Source: Entomomonas sp964395065 | GTDB taxonomy: Bacteria > Pseudomonadota > Gammaproteobacteria > Pseudomonadales > Pseudomonadaceae | Direction of reading: 5' to 3' | Assembly (NCBI GenBank): GCA_964395065.1 | Contig: CAYNAM010000007.1 | Location: 1-40,859 of the forward strand | Length of the DNA: 40,859 nucleotides | In this document: one piece after another, positions 33,659 through 40,859 of the stretch | Layout: every line of letters starts with the position of its first letter | How positions within the stretch are numbered: the stretch's first letter is position 1 | Notes under the pieces: generated by a model | Databases searched by the model: none | What the model was told of the DNA's origin: nothing | The model's input: only the letters and a program-made list of their open reading frames with translations | Made by a program: the position numbers and the translations under genes

Positions 33659-33937
33659 TTATTGTTGTGTGTAAAAACTGATACTCTTATCTTCTGTATC
33701 GGATTTAGATGCCCCGCGCTGATAGATAATATCTTTAGTTCCACCACCACAGACACCGACTATTTTTTCATTGGCCTTTAGTTGGGTGTTTTTATCGACA
33801 TCTTGTAGTGAAAAAGCATCTACACCATTGGCTTTAATCTTTTCAGCAATTTGGTCTTTTATCTCTGGGCAGTTATTAGCATGAGCAAGTGCTATAAATA
33901 AAAATCCGAAGCATAGTAGGAAAATAAATTTTATCAT
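33659..33937 (-). CDS. Small exported DUF1161-like protein
   Basis: 92 residues. A signal peptide covers about residues 1-20 (hydrophobic FIFLLCFGFLFIALAHA, cut after AHA), giving a mature periplasmic protein of about 72 residues. The mature part has two cysteines (NNCPEIKDQIAEKIKANGV and IVGVCGGGTKDIIYQRG), which likely form a disulfide. This pattern matches DUF1161 proteins common in Pseudomonas and relatives; their function is unknown. The start ATG follows an AGGGGAT-like site. Monocistronic, convergent with rapA and sharing its terminator. Confidence 0.8.
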   Translation of the reverse strand: MIKFIFLLCFGFLFIALAHANNCPEIKDQIAEKIKANGVDAFSLQDVDKNTQLKANEKIVGVCGGGTKDIIYQRGASKSDTEDKSISFYTQQ

Positions 33938-34081
33938 TATAAATCCCCTTCGTTTGTTAGTATAAAAAAATATTACTTTTTATTTAGTGTAAGTTTATAA
34001 GAGAAGGTTATGATCTTCTATTATACTTCAATATAATATTAAAATATAATGATCCATCGTTTCTTAACACTGGGAGCTCTT

Positions 34082-34879
34082 ATGTCTCTAACTATTTTAC
34101 TAGCCTATTTATTACTAGGAGCTGGAGCTGGTGTATTAGCTGGCTTATTTGGTGTGGGCGGTGGGCTGATCGTAGTACCTGTATTAATGTTTAGTTTTTC
34201 ATTTTTGAATTTATCTGAAGATGTTGCGACTCACCTTGCAATAGGTACGTCTTTAGCAACGATTATTTTTACTTCTATGAGTTCGGCACAAACGCATAAT
34301 AGTAAAGGAAGTATTGACTGGAAAATAGTGCGTTGGCTAGCATTAGGTATTGTGTTTGGCAGTGTTTTAGGTGGGTTTACAGCTAGCCTATTACAAGGAG
34401 CTACGTTAAAAATTATTATTGGTTGCTTTGTTATTTTGATGTCCATACAGCTAGGATTTAATTTAAAACCTAAGGCATCTAAACAGCTTCCTGGAAAACT
34501 TGGTCTTTCAAGTGTTGGTGTTGGGGTGGGATGGGCTTCTGCCATTTTTGGTATTGGAGGCGGTTCACTCACAGTTCCTTTTTTAGCTTTTTGTAGTGTG
34601 CCTATGCAGCGTGCTGTAGGTGTTTCTGCCGCTTGTGGGCTGCCGATTGCACTGGCCGGAACCCTCTCTTATATGTGGTTTGGATGGGGAGTAGAGGGTT
34701 TGCCAGACTGGAGTTTTGGATACATTTATTTACCAGCTTTGATTGGTATTACGGCTACAAGTATGGTATTTTCGCGCATAGGTGCAAAACTAGCCTACCG
34801 ATTATCTCCTGACTTACTCCGTAGAATGTTTGCAGTTTTTTTATTAATAGTTGGGTGTAGTTTTTTTACACCATTGTAA
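34082..34879 (+). CDS. TSUP/TauE-SafE family membrane transporter
   Basis: 265 residues with about eight membrane segments in two repeated halves. Each half starts with the family glycine-rich motif: GAGVLAGLFGVGGGLIVVPV and GWASAIFGIGGGSLTVPFL. The TSUP family moves sulfur-containing organic anions such as sulfite or sulfoacetate; the substrate of this member is unknown. An upstream ATG at 34049 adds eleven residues, but the ATG at 34082 follows GGGAG at good spacing, so I choose it. It precedes lgt by 16 bp and is probably in one operon with lgt and thyA, as in Pseudomonas. Confidence 0.9.
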   Translation: MSLTILLAYLLLGAGAGVLAGLFGVGGGLIVVPVLMFSFSFLNLSEDVATHLAIGTSLATIIFTSMSSAQTHNSKGSIDWKIVRWLALGIVFGSVLGGFTASLLQGATLKIIIGCFVILMSIQLGFNLKPKASKQLPGKLGLSSVGVGVGWASAIFGIGGGSLTVPFLAFCSVPMQRAVGVSAACGLPIALAGTLSYMWFGWGVEGLPDWSFGYIYLPALIGITATSMVFSRIGAKLAYRLSPDLLRRMFAVFLLIVGCSFFTPL

Positions 34880-34895
34880 TTCTTAAGGGACCTTT

Positions 34896-35708
34896 ATGTT
34901 GAAATATCCTGCTATTGATCCAGTAGCTATTAGTATTGGACCAATTGCTATCCATTGGTATGGGTTGATGTATATCTTTGGCATTGCTATCGCTTGGTTT
35001 TTAGGGCGTAGTCGATTACCTCGTGTCCAGCCAGCTTTGTCAAAGGATGATTTGTCAGATTTGGTTTTTTATTGTGCGCTAGGTGTGATTTTAGGAGGGC
35101 GTCTGGGGTATGTCTTATTCTATGATCTTCCTGTGTACGCGGAGAATCCTTTAAGAATATTTCAAATATGGAATGGTGGTATGTCATTTCATGGAGGAAT
35201 GTTAGGGGTTATTATTGCTGTTTGGTTTTTTGCAAAGCGCCGTCAAAGACCGTTTTTTTCTTTAGCTGACTTTGTTGCCCCCTTAGCACCTATAGGGCTT
35301 GGTTTGGGACGTTTGGGTAATTTTATTAATGGTGAGCTTTTAGGTAAGCCAACAAGCCCAGACCACGAATGGTTAGGTATGATTTTTCCGCAAGATCCTC
35401 TGCATTTAGTACGTTATCCCTCACAGCTTTATCAGTGTTTCTTAGAGGGTTTAGTGCTTTTCTTAATAGTTTGGATTTTTTCAAGGAAACCACGTCCTGC
35501 TATGGCTGTATCTGGTATGTTCTTGTTATGGTATGGTATTTTCCGTTTTGTTGTTGAGTTTGTTAGATTGCCTGACCCCCAATTAGGTTATTTGGCTTTT
35601 GGTTGGTTAACGATGGGACAGGTTCTTTGTTTACCGATGATTATTATAGGTTTAGCTCTGTTAATTGTTGCTTATAACAGAAAATCATCTGCAGTCAATA
35701 ATGCATAA
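34896..35708 (+). CDS. lgt: Prolipoprotein diacylglyceryl transferase
   Basis: 270 residues with about seven membrane segments. Lgt moves a diacylglyceryl group from phosphatidylglycerol to the lipobox cysteine, the first step of lipoprotein maturation at the inner membrane. Signatures are IHWYGLMYIFGI, the ILGGRLGYVLFYD loop, WNGGMSFHGGMLGV with the conserved His, and the GLGRLGNFINGELLGKPT Lgt signature. Near the C-terminus GIFRFVVEFVRLPD is also typical. An AAGGGA site precedes the ATG. thyA starts 9 bp downstream, the common lgt-thyA pair. Confidence 0.97.
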   Translation: MLKYPAIDPVAISIGPIAIHWYGLMYIFGIAIAWFLGRSRLPRVQPALSKDDLSDLVFYCALGVILGGRLGYVLFYDLPVYAENPLRIFQIWNGGMSFHGGMLGVIIAVWFFAKRRQRPFFSLADFVAPLAPIGLGLGRLGNFINGELLGKPTSPDHEWLGMIFPQDPLHLVRYPSQLYQCFLEGLVLFLIVWIFSRKPRPAMAVSGMFLLWYGIFRFVVEFVRLPDPQLGYLAFGWLTMGQVLCLPMIIIGLALLIVAYNRKSSAVNNA

Positions 35709-35717
35709 AGGTTTATC

Positions 35718-36512
35718 ATGAAACAATATCTTGATTTAATGCGCCATGTCCGTGAGCATGGTGTTTTTAAAGAAGACCGTACTGGTACGGGGACTTATAG
35801 TGTGTTTGGTTATCAAATGCGCTTTAATTTAGAGGAAGGTTTTCCTCTTGTTACAACGAAGAAATGCCATTTAAAGTCTATTATTCATGAGTTACTCTGG
35901 TTTTTAATGGGTGATACAAATATTGCTTATTTAAAAGAAAATGGTATTAGAATTTGGGATGAGTGGGCAGATGAGCAGGGCGATTTAGGACCTGTCTATG
36001 GTTATCAATGGCGATCTTGGCCTGCGCCCGATGGTCGACATATCGATCAAATTAGTCAACTTATGACGATGATTAAGAAAAATCCCGACTCGCGCCGATT
36101 GATCGTCTCAGCTTGGAATCCTGCATTGGTTGATGAGATGGCATTACCACCTTGCCATGCTTTATTTCAGTTTTATGTGGCGAATGGCAAGTTATCTTGC
36201 CAGCTTTACCAACGTTCTGCTGATATTTTCTTGGGTGTTCCTTTTAATATTGCTAGCTATGCTTTATTAACGATGATGATTGCTCAGGTGTGTGATTTAG
36301 CTTTGGGTGATTTTGTGTGGACAGGAGGGGATTGTCATCTTTATAGCAATCATTTAGAGCAAGCGGATTTACAGTTAACTCGTGAACCTTATTCGTTACC
36401 AACCATGAAAATTAATCCCGCTGTTAAAAGTATTTTTGATTTTAAATTTGAAGATTTTGAGTTACAAAACTATCAAGCACACCCTCATATTAAGGCTTCT
36501 GTTGCTGTGTAG
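35718..36512 (+). CDS. thyA: Thymidylate synthase
   Basis: 264 residues, identical in length to E. coli ThyA. It methylates dUMP to dTMP with methylenetetrahydrofolate. The catalytic cysteine is C146 (LPPCHALFQFYV), the same number as E. coli. Other signatures are DRTGTGTYSVFGYQMRF, HELLWFLMGDTNI, YQRSADIFLGVPFNIASYAL and GDCHLYSNHLEQ. The C-terminus ends in VAV, close to the usual VAI. It is last in the TSUP-lgt-thyA run and is followed by a strong terminator. dfrA is not in this window. Confidence 0.98.
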   Translation: MKQYLDLMRHVREHGVFKEDRTGTGTYSVFGYQMRFNLEEGFPLVTTKKCHLKSIIHELLWFLMGDTNIAYLKENGIRIWDEWADEQGDLGPVYGYQWRSWPAPDGRHIDQISQLMTMIKKNPDSRRLIVSAWNPALVDEMALPPCHALFQFYVANGKLSCQLYQRSADIFLGVPFNIASYALLTMMIAQVCDLALGDFVWTGGDCHLYSNHLEQADLQLTREPYSLPTMKINPAVKSIFDFKFEDFELQNYQAHPHIKASVAV

Positions 36513-36515
36513 TTT

Positions 36516-36545
36516 AAAAAGGCGTTTTAATAAAACGCCTTTTTT
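36516..36545. terminator. Bidirectional terminator between thyA and the SIMPL gene
   Basis: AAAAA then GGCGTTTT (36521-36528), a 3-nt loop, AAAACGCC (36532-36539), then a T run. It is strong and near-symmetrical, sitting between the convergent stops at 36512 and 36553. Confidence 0.92.
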
Positions 36546-36552
36546 ATTTCGT

Positions 36553-37650
36553 TTATTTAGATATTTTTTTCAAAATATCGAAGTTACCATTCATCGTGAT
36601 AGTTAAGTCATATTGAGAGGGGGGTTGGATGTTTATTTGTTCTGGAGAGTCTGCTATAGCGCTAAGCATTACCCCATCATTTTTAGCATACCTATTTATT
36701 GGATAAATAGGGGCGTTAATTTCTGTATTGAAGACACTTAGGTTTTGTGGTGCACCTAGTTGATAGTCTGCACTGCTAAGTGATCGACGCGCCTTTTCTT
36801 GTAGTTTTGCTAAGAGTTTTGTTTCAGCATCTGCAATGGCTTTATTTTTAGTATTGTCAGATACACTGTACTGAAAATCATTGTTGATTTTCATTTTTAA
36901 CTCTTCTGCTTTTGCAATAATTTTACCTAGTTGATTAAACTGTTTAGTATTAATTTTAATGGTATTCTCGACATAATAAGTTTTTATGTTATTCGTTGAT
37001 TGACTAACAGGTTGATTATTGTACTTGTCAATAATGATCTGATTAATGCCTTGGGCTTTAAGTTGTTCGGTGATGAGTTGGTATTTCCTTTCTGCTTGTT
37101 GTTTTGTTGTATCCGCGTTGTCTGCGACTTGTTTAATGGTGAAACTATAGGTGTTATCGGTATCTTTAACTTTATCTAAGTTGTTAATACCTTGCCGATC
37201 AAGGGTTTTAATTACAGCATAAAGTTGGTCGCTAGGAATTTTGGCTTGGATGGTCATGAGTGTTTGGTGCTTTTGATTAGCTGGAGAGGTTATAGGTTCT
37301 GGAGACAATTGCTCATAGTTTTTATAACCAATGGTAGTTATGTCTTGTTCTTTAATATTTAGTTGCTGTAAATAGGTCATCAACGCTTTCATATTTTTTG
37401 TATTTGTATCTGATGCTTCGATGGGGGTTTTTCCTTCTGTTAAGTAGCTAATTGAAAACTCAACAGTATCAGGTTTAAGGGTGATTGTTTCTGATAGGCT
37501 GACATTGATGTTTCCAACAGCAATCAGCTCAGTGCCGTATTTTAATTTATTGACTTCAATAAAGTTGCTATCGGTAGCTTGTTGGGCTAATAAGTGTGGT
37601 GTTGTGAATAAACAGCAGGCTAAGGTTGTGATCAATAGTTTATTTTTCAT
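36553..37650 (-). CDS. Exported SIMPL-domain (DUF541) protein
   Basis: 365 residues from the ATG at 37650, which follows GGGGAGC at good spacing. The open frame continues upstream to 37686 but would spoil the signal peptide. The signal peptide is about residues 1-22 (KNKLLITTLACCLF, then LLAQ). The mature part has the DUF541/SIMPL pattern: NVSLSETITLKPDTVEFSIS, then TNTKNMKALMTYLQQLNIKE and ITTIGYKNYEQLSPEP near the N-terminus, and later ADAETKLLAKLQEKARR. Family members (Brucella BP26/OMP28, E. coli YggE) are periplasmic or outer-membrane associated, and YggE is tied to oxidative stress. It is 175 bp downstream of the DUF4124 pair on the same strand. Confidence 0.85.
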   Translation of the reverse strand: MKNKLLITTLACCLFTTPHLLAQQATDSNFIEVNKLKYGTELIAVGNINVSLSETITLKPDTVEFSISYLTEGKTPIEASDTNTKNMKALMTYLQQLNIKEQDITTIGYKNYEQLSPEPITSPANQKHQTLMTIQAKIPSDQLYAVIKTLDRQGINNLDKVKDTDNTYSFTIKQVADNADTTKQQAERKYQLITEQLKAQGINQIIIDKYNNQPVSQSTNNIKTYYVENTIKINTKQFNQLGKIIAKAEELKMKINNDFQYSVSDNTKNKAIADAETKLLAKLQEKARRSLSSADYQLGAPQNLSVFNTEINAPIYPINRYAKNDGVMLSAIADSPEQINIQPPSQYDLTITMNGNFDILKKISK

Positions 37651-37765
37651 TATATGCTCCCCTAAAAATTTGGCTAAGTTTATCATAACCTTTGGGTGTA
37701 AAAGATTAGAAGCTAAGATTAGATCGTAAGAATATAATTGTTATCTTGGTAGGAGGGTAACAAGA

Positions 37766-37795
37766 TACGATAATCCAAGATATAAGATTATCGTA
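37766..37795 (-). terminator. Inverted repeat after the DUF4124 pair, possible weak terminator
   Basis: Perfect 10-bp arms TACGATAATC (37766-37775) and GATTATCGTA (37786-37795) with a 10-nt loop. It lies 30 bp beyond the DUF4124 gene stop on the minus strand and upstream of the SIMPL gene. On the minus strand it is followed by TCTTGTT rather than a clean T run, so termination is only possible. Confidence 0.45.
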
Positions 37796-37824
37796 CCATT
37801 AATTTAAGAGCTGATTAACGCCAA

Positions 37825-38580
37825 TTAATCCTGTTTTGGCTTAGTAAGTCCAGCCAAGTCTGTGATTTTTAAGAGAAGATTTCTTGGTTCTGGTTTAGGC
37901 TTGTCTTTGAGCGGGCACTCGGGTCTAATGCCGTACTCCCTAATTAAACAAGGTCTAATGCGTTTCTTTTCAGCTAGTGTTGTTTGCTTAATAAAGAATA
38001 CATGCTCTTGGGAACGGGTTATTGCTCGTTTATCTGAGGCATTAATAATCTCAACAATTAACTTATGCTCCCCACGTTCTAAGTTAGAGGCATTGTAAGT
38101 TGTTGATGTTGTTTCGCCGATTGCTTTGCCATCAATTAAAAAACGGTAGAGATGTTTTGACGCAAGAGCTGGTTCGGATGTTACTTCAATTGTCATTTGT
38201 CCACCTGAGTTTCTTATTGTTTCCTCATTAGCGGGTTTTATAATATTGATATGTTGATAATTTGTGATGTCTTTATCTGTTTGGGCTGTCATGCTAGCGG
38301 CTAATGTATTGGTGGTATCATTAGGTGTGGGTAGCCCTGTTGTAGTCGGAGGCGATAGGCGGACCGTTTTTGTTTCACTGTCTACTAGTTGGTCTTGTAA
38401 GTTGTCCTGTTGTTTTTGTTGAGCAGGCTGCGTTAATTGAATGTCTAGTTTTCTAGTTTCTTGTTGTTCTGGAGGGTTGTCTGTGTAGATTGTATTACCA
38501 TTATTATCAACATAAGTATACACTTGAGCATATAACGTTGTTGCGCAAGTTAATAATAATGTGAGTGATGCTCGTTTCAT
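37825..38580 (-). CDS. Exported DUF4124-domain protein (paralogue 2)
   Basis: 251 residues. The signal peptide is about residues 1-18 (ASLTLLLTCATTLYA). A DUF4124 domain follows directly (VYTYVDNNGNTIYTDNPPEQ). A polar Gln/Thr-rich linker runs about residues 45-105. A C-terminal Ig-like domain (about 108-200) includes INIIKPANEETIRNSGGQMT and YRFLIDGKAIG and LERGEHKLIVEI. A basic tail with KPKPEPR and two late cysteines completes it. DUF4124 proteins are periplasmic and of unknown function. It shares the whole layout with the gene 12 bp upstream, so the two are tandem paralogues in one operon. Confidence 0.83.
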   Translation of the reverse strand: MKRASLTLLLTCATTLYAQVYTYVDNNGNTIYTDNPPEQQETRKLDIQLTQPAQQKQQDNLQDQLVDSETKTVRLSPPTTTGLPTPNDTTNTLAASMTAQTDKDITNYQHINIIKPANEETIRNSGGQMTIEVTSEPALASKHLYRFLIDGKAIGETTSTTYNASNLERGEHKLIVEIINASDKRAITRSQEHVFFIKQTTLAEKKRIRPCLIREYGIRPECPLKDKPKPEPRNLLLKITDLAGLTKPKQD

Positions 38581-38592
38581 TATATTCCTAGG

Positions 38593-39141
38593 TTATCTGG
38601 GTTGGATTTTCCGTTGTTGATTGGCTACTCGCTGAACTGTAAATGTTTCAACAGTACTGCTTGCTATCAACATTCCATTACTAAATACGTTTGCCTGCAT
38701 AGTGTGTGTGCCACGACTAACATCTGTAAAGGTGAAGCTATTGCTACTTTGAGGTGCGCTATAAGGTTGTCCGTCGAAAAGTATTTGGTATGTGTAGTTA
38801 TGGAGTGGTTGACCCGTTGATTGTATTTGTATAGAAACAGTGAATGTCCCGCCATTAGCACGGAGAGAACCATCGTCTTTAGGCAGTCCCATAATAGTTA
38901 CTTGACTAATGATAGGCTGTTGTGCTTTTGGTTCTTTTGTTTGTGTGGCTGCTGGTGGTGCAGGCATTGTCTCTTCAGCGATGTTTTGCGTGTTTGCAGG
39001 CAGTTGGACTGGCTCCGCATTGACATTAGATGGTGGCTGCTCAGTAAATACAGTATTTCCGTTACTGTCCTTATAGCTATACACTGTTTGTGCTGCTAAA
39101 GGTAATGCCACAAGTAGTAGTGGAATAAGTGTCTTGCGCAT
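38593..39141 (-). CDS. Exported DUF4124-domain protein (paralogue 1)
   Basis: 182 residues. The signal peptide is about residues 1-18 (KTLIPLLLVALPLAAQ). Then comes DUF4124 (VYSYKDSNGNTVFTEQPPS), an Ala/Pro/Thr/Gln linker (about 48-75), and an Ig-like C-terminal domain (about 78-170) containing LRANGGTFTVSIQIQ, YQILFDGQPY and VSRGTHTMQANVF. These align in order with the second paralogue, which is longer at the C-terminus. The ATG follows an AGGAGAT site. First gene of the pair. Similar DUF4124 genes in Pseudomonas sit near glnA-ntrBC, which are absent here. Function unknown. Confidence 0.83.
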   Translation of the reverse strand: MRKTLIPLLLVALPLAAQTVYSYKDSNGNTVFTEQPPSNVNAEPVQLPANTQNIAEETMPAPPAATQTKEPKAQQPIISQVTIMGLPKDDGSLRANGGTFTVSIQIQSTGQPLHNYTYQILFDGQPYSAPQSSNSFTFTDVSRGTHTMQANVFSNGMLIASSTVETFTVQRVANQQRKIQPR

Positions 39142-39369
39142 TGTTATCTCCTAGCTTTAGATCTTTATTAGATGGTCTAATAGTGTCTTTATTAAGCTTA
39201 TTATAAAAGCAAATTTAAAGAGTTGATATAGTTATCTCGTGATAAATATCTATTTATAATAAAACGCTTAGTTAATTCAGTTATAAAGGTTTATAATTAT
39301 ATAATTAAATTGTGCACTATAAATGTGCCTATAAAACTGTTTATCATTCAGGCAGGAAAAGGAGGGTTT

Positions 39370-40344
39370 ATGAAGTTACAACAATTACGTTACATTTGGG
39401 AAGTTGTACGCCATGACTTAAATGTTTCGGCAACAGCCCAAAGTTTGTATACTTCACAACCTGGGATCAGTAAGCAAATAAGGCTGTTAGAGGATGAGTT
39501 AGGTGTTGAGATCTTTTCGCGTAGTGGCAAACATCTAACACAGGTAACACCAGCCGGCGAAAGAATTATCGAGTCAGCAATTGAGATTTTACGTAAAGCA
39601 GAGGGAATTAAGCGAATAGCACAAGAGTTCTCTAGCGAAAAGAGTGGTTCCTTAACCATTGCAACAACGCATACACAAGCACGTTACTCATTGCCTAAAA
39701 TGATTAGTGAGTTTATTACGCATTATCCTGATGTTGCTTTGCATATGCATCAAGGCACACCAACACAAATAGCTAAAATGGCAGCAGAAGGTGCAGCTGA
39801 CTTTGCTATTGCTACAGAAGGGCTAGAGGAGTATGCAGACTTGGTGATTATGCCATGTTACCGTTGGAATCGTTGTGTTATTGTTCCTAAGAGTCATCCG
39901 TTGAGTGGCTTGAAAGAAGTGAGTCTAGAGATTTTAGCTGAACAACCCTTAGTAACGTATGTTCATGGTTTTACTGGACGCTCTAAACTTGACAGTGCTT
40001 TCTATGCCAAAGGGCTAGATCCTAAAATAGTTTTTACAGCAGCTGATGCTGATGTTATTAAAACCTATGTGCGCTTAGGTTTAGGTGTGGGAATTATTGC
40101 TAATATGGCATTTGATGAGCATGCGGACAGTGATCTGGTTAAAATAAATATCGGTGATTTATTTGAATCCAGTATTACGCGTATTGCTTTTCGTAAAGGA
40201 AGCTTTTTACGTGGTTTTATGTACGAGTTTATTGAAAAATTTGCTCCCCATTTAACGAAGGATGTTGTTAATAAAGCGATTGAGTTTCAAGGAAAGCCAG
40301 AATTTTCAAGTCTGTTTGATAATATAGAGCTGCCCACTTATTAG
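39370..40344 (+). CDS. cysB: LysR-type cysteine regulon activator CysB
   Basis: 324 residues, the same length as E. coli CysB. The N-terminal winged HTH (MKLQQLRYIWEVVRHDLNVS, TSQPGISKQIRLLEDELG) is followed by the inducer domain. The sulfate/N-acetylserine pocket residues T100 and T102 (TIATTHTQARY) match E. coli numbering. It activates sulfate assimilation genes with O- or N-acetylserine as inducer and usually represses itself. The frame opens earlier at 39310, but the ATG at 39370 follows a strong AAGGAGGG site and gives the exact family N-terminus. ispF follows 29 bp downstream. Confidence 0.96.
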   Translation: MKLQQLRYIWEVVRHDLNVSATAQSLYTSQPGISKQIRLLEDELGVEIFSRSGKHLTQVTPAGERIIESAIEILRKAEGIKRIAQEFSSEKSGSLTIATTHTQARYSLPKMISEFITHYPDVALHMHQGTPTQIAKMAAEGAADFAIATEGLEEYADLVIMPCYRWNRCVIVPKSHPLSGLKEVSLEILAEQPLVTYVHGFTGRSKLDSAFYAKGLDPKIVFTAADADVIKTYVRLGLGVGIIANMAFDEHADSDLVKINIGDLFESSITRIAFRKGSFLRGFMYEFIEKFAPHLTKDVVNKAIEFQGKPEFSSLFDNIELPTY

Positions 40345-40373
40345 CTAATGAATTGTTGATGAAGAGTTTATAA

Positions 40374-40856
40374 ATGCGTATTGGACATGGTTTTGATGTA
40401 CACCGATTCGGTGAAGGTTCGTTTGTTACTCTGGGTGGTGTTAAGATTCCCTTTCATAAAGGGTTGATAGCGCACTCAGATGGTGATGTGTTGATTCACG
40501 CCCTTTGTGACGCTTTATTAGGGGCCTGTGGCTTAGGCGACATAGGTCGCCACTTTCCTGATACGGATCCGCAATATAAGGGGATCGATAGCCGGCAATT
40601 ACTCCGTCATGTGGTTGCGTTAGTCAATCAACAAGGCTGGCAGTTAGTAAACATGGATGCCACTATTATTGCACAAGCTCCCAAAATGTTGCCTCATATT
40701 GAGAAAATGAAAACATTCTTGGCAGAAGATTTGGCAGCAGATTTAACACAAATTAATATTAAGGCGACGACAACAGAACAGTTAGGTTTTATCGGGCGAG
40801 AAGAAGGCATCGCTACACACGCAGTTGTATTATTGGCTCCTTATGAAAGAAGTTGA
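40374..40856 (+). CDS. ispF: 2-C-methyl-D-erythritol 2,4-cyclodiphosphate synthase
   Basis: 160 residues, full length, ending 3 bp before the window edge. IspF cyclises CDP-methylerythritol 2-phosphate in the MEP isoprenoid pathway. Metal ligands are D8, H10 (GHGFDVHRFG) and H42 (HSDGDVLIHALCDALLGA). The GDIGRHFPDTD loop and the C-terminal IKATTTEQLGFIGREEGIA are also diagnostic. The usual partner ispD is not in view. Here ispF lies after cysB, possibly on the same transcript. Confidence 0.97.
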   Translation: MRIGHGFDVHRFGEGSFVTLGGVKIPFHKGLIAHSDGDVLIHALCDALLGACGLGDIGRHFPDTDPQYKGIDSRQLLRHVVALVNQQGWQLVNMDATIIAQAPKMLPHIEKMKTFLAEDLAADLTQINIKATTTEQLGFIGREEGIATHAVVLLAPYERS

Positions 40857-40859
40857 ATT

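Noticed and set aside
38602..39099. Plus-strand open frames opposite the DUF4124 gene
   Set aside because: Antisense to a gene with a clear signal peptide and domain; their residue composition (many Cys and Trp) is typical of a reverse-frame translation.
1..40859. tRNA, rRNA, CRISPR arrays or insertion sequences
   Set aside because: No cloverleaf-like segment, regularly spaced repeat array or transposase-like protein was seen; the gaps are too short for most of these.

Overview
The window is AT-rich chromosomal DNA from a gammaproteobacterium. Proteins and gene order look like those of the Pseudomonadaceae: glyQ-glyS-gmhB-acyltransferase, gmk/rpoZ/spoT/ridA/oxyR/recG, anmK-M23 peptidase-tyrS, TSUP-lgt-thyA and cbrX-cbrA-cbrB all have counterparts in Pseudomonas. 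The base composition is much more AT-rich than Pseudomonas and intergenic spaces are short. This fits a host-associated, low-GC relative such as the Entomomonas lineage. That placement is inferred from recognised families and synteny; no database search was run.

Layout. 1-1032 is the 3' part of a BetT-type BCCT carrier. 1093-2018 is a small divergent pair of DNA-binding proteins of phage type, separated by repeats that look like operators. 2195-6560 is the glyQ-glyS-gmhB-acyltransferase cluster. 6628-13165 runs gmk, rpoZ, spoT, ridA, oxyR, recG (nucleotide, ppGpp, oxidative-stress and recombination functions). 13166-15492 on the minus strand holds a gamma-carbonic-anhydrase-like protein, a DUF218 protein and a TerC/Alx protein. 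15729-17123 is cycA. 17243-18076 (minus) is rplM-rpsI, preceded by a leader with several inverted repeats. 18357-18965 (minus) is a YebB-type permuted papain-fold protein. 19103-23644 is cbrX-cbrA-cbrB, the carbon/nitrogen-balance two-component system. 23697-26320 (minus) is an M23 endopeptidase and anmK (cell-wall turnover and recycling). 26518-27717 is tyrS. 27922-28509 is an orphan DUF4303-like gene. 28492-30517 (minus) is rimO-trmO. 30760-33600 is rapA. 33659-33937 (minus) is a small exported DUF1161-like protein. 34082-36512 is TSUP-lgt-thyA. 36553-39141 (minus) is a SIMPL-domain protein and two tandem DUF4124 paralogues. 39370-40344 is cysB and 40374-40856 is ispF.

Most of the window is housekeeping. 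It covers translation (glyQS, tyrS, rplM, rpsI, rimO, trmO), envelope building and maintenance (gmhB, acyltransferase, lgt, M23 peptidase, anmK) and global regulation (spoT, oxyR, cbrAB, cysB, rapA). Rho-independent terminators, several bidirectional, mark many transcription-unit ends.

I saw no tRNA, rRNA, CRISPR array, insertion sequence or intact prophage. No clearly new multi-gene system is evident. The best candidates for a second look are the phage-type divergent switch with paired repeats (1093-2018), the structured rplM leader and its upstream repeats, the lack of room for CrcZ after cbrB, the DUF4303-like orphan, and the tandem DUF4124 paralogues.
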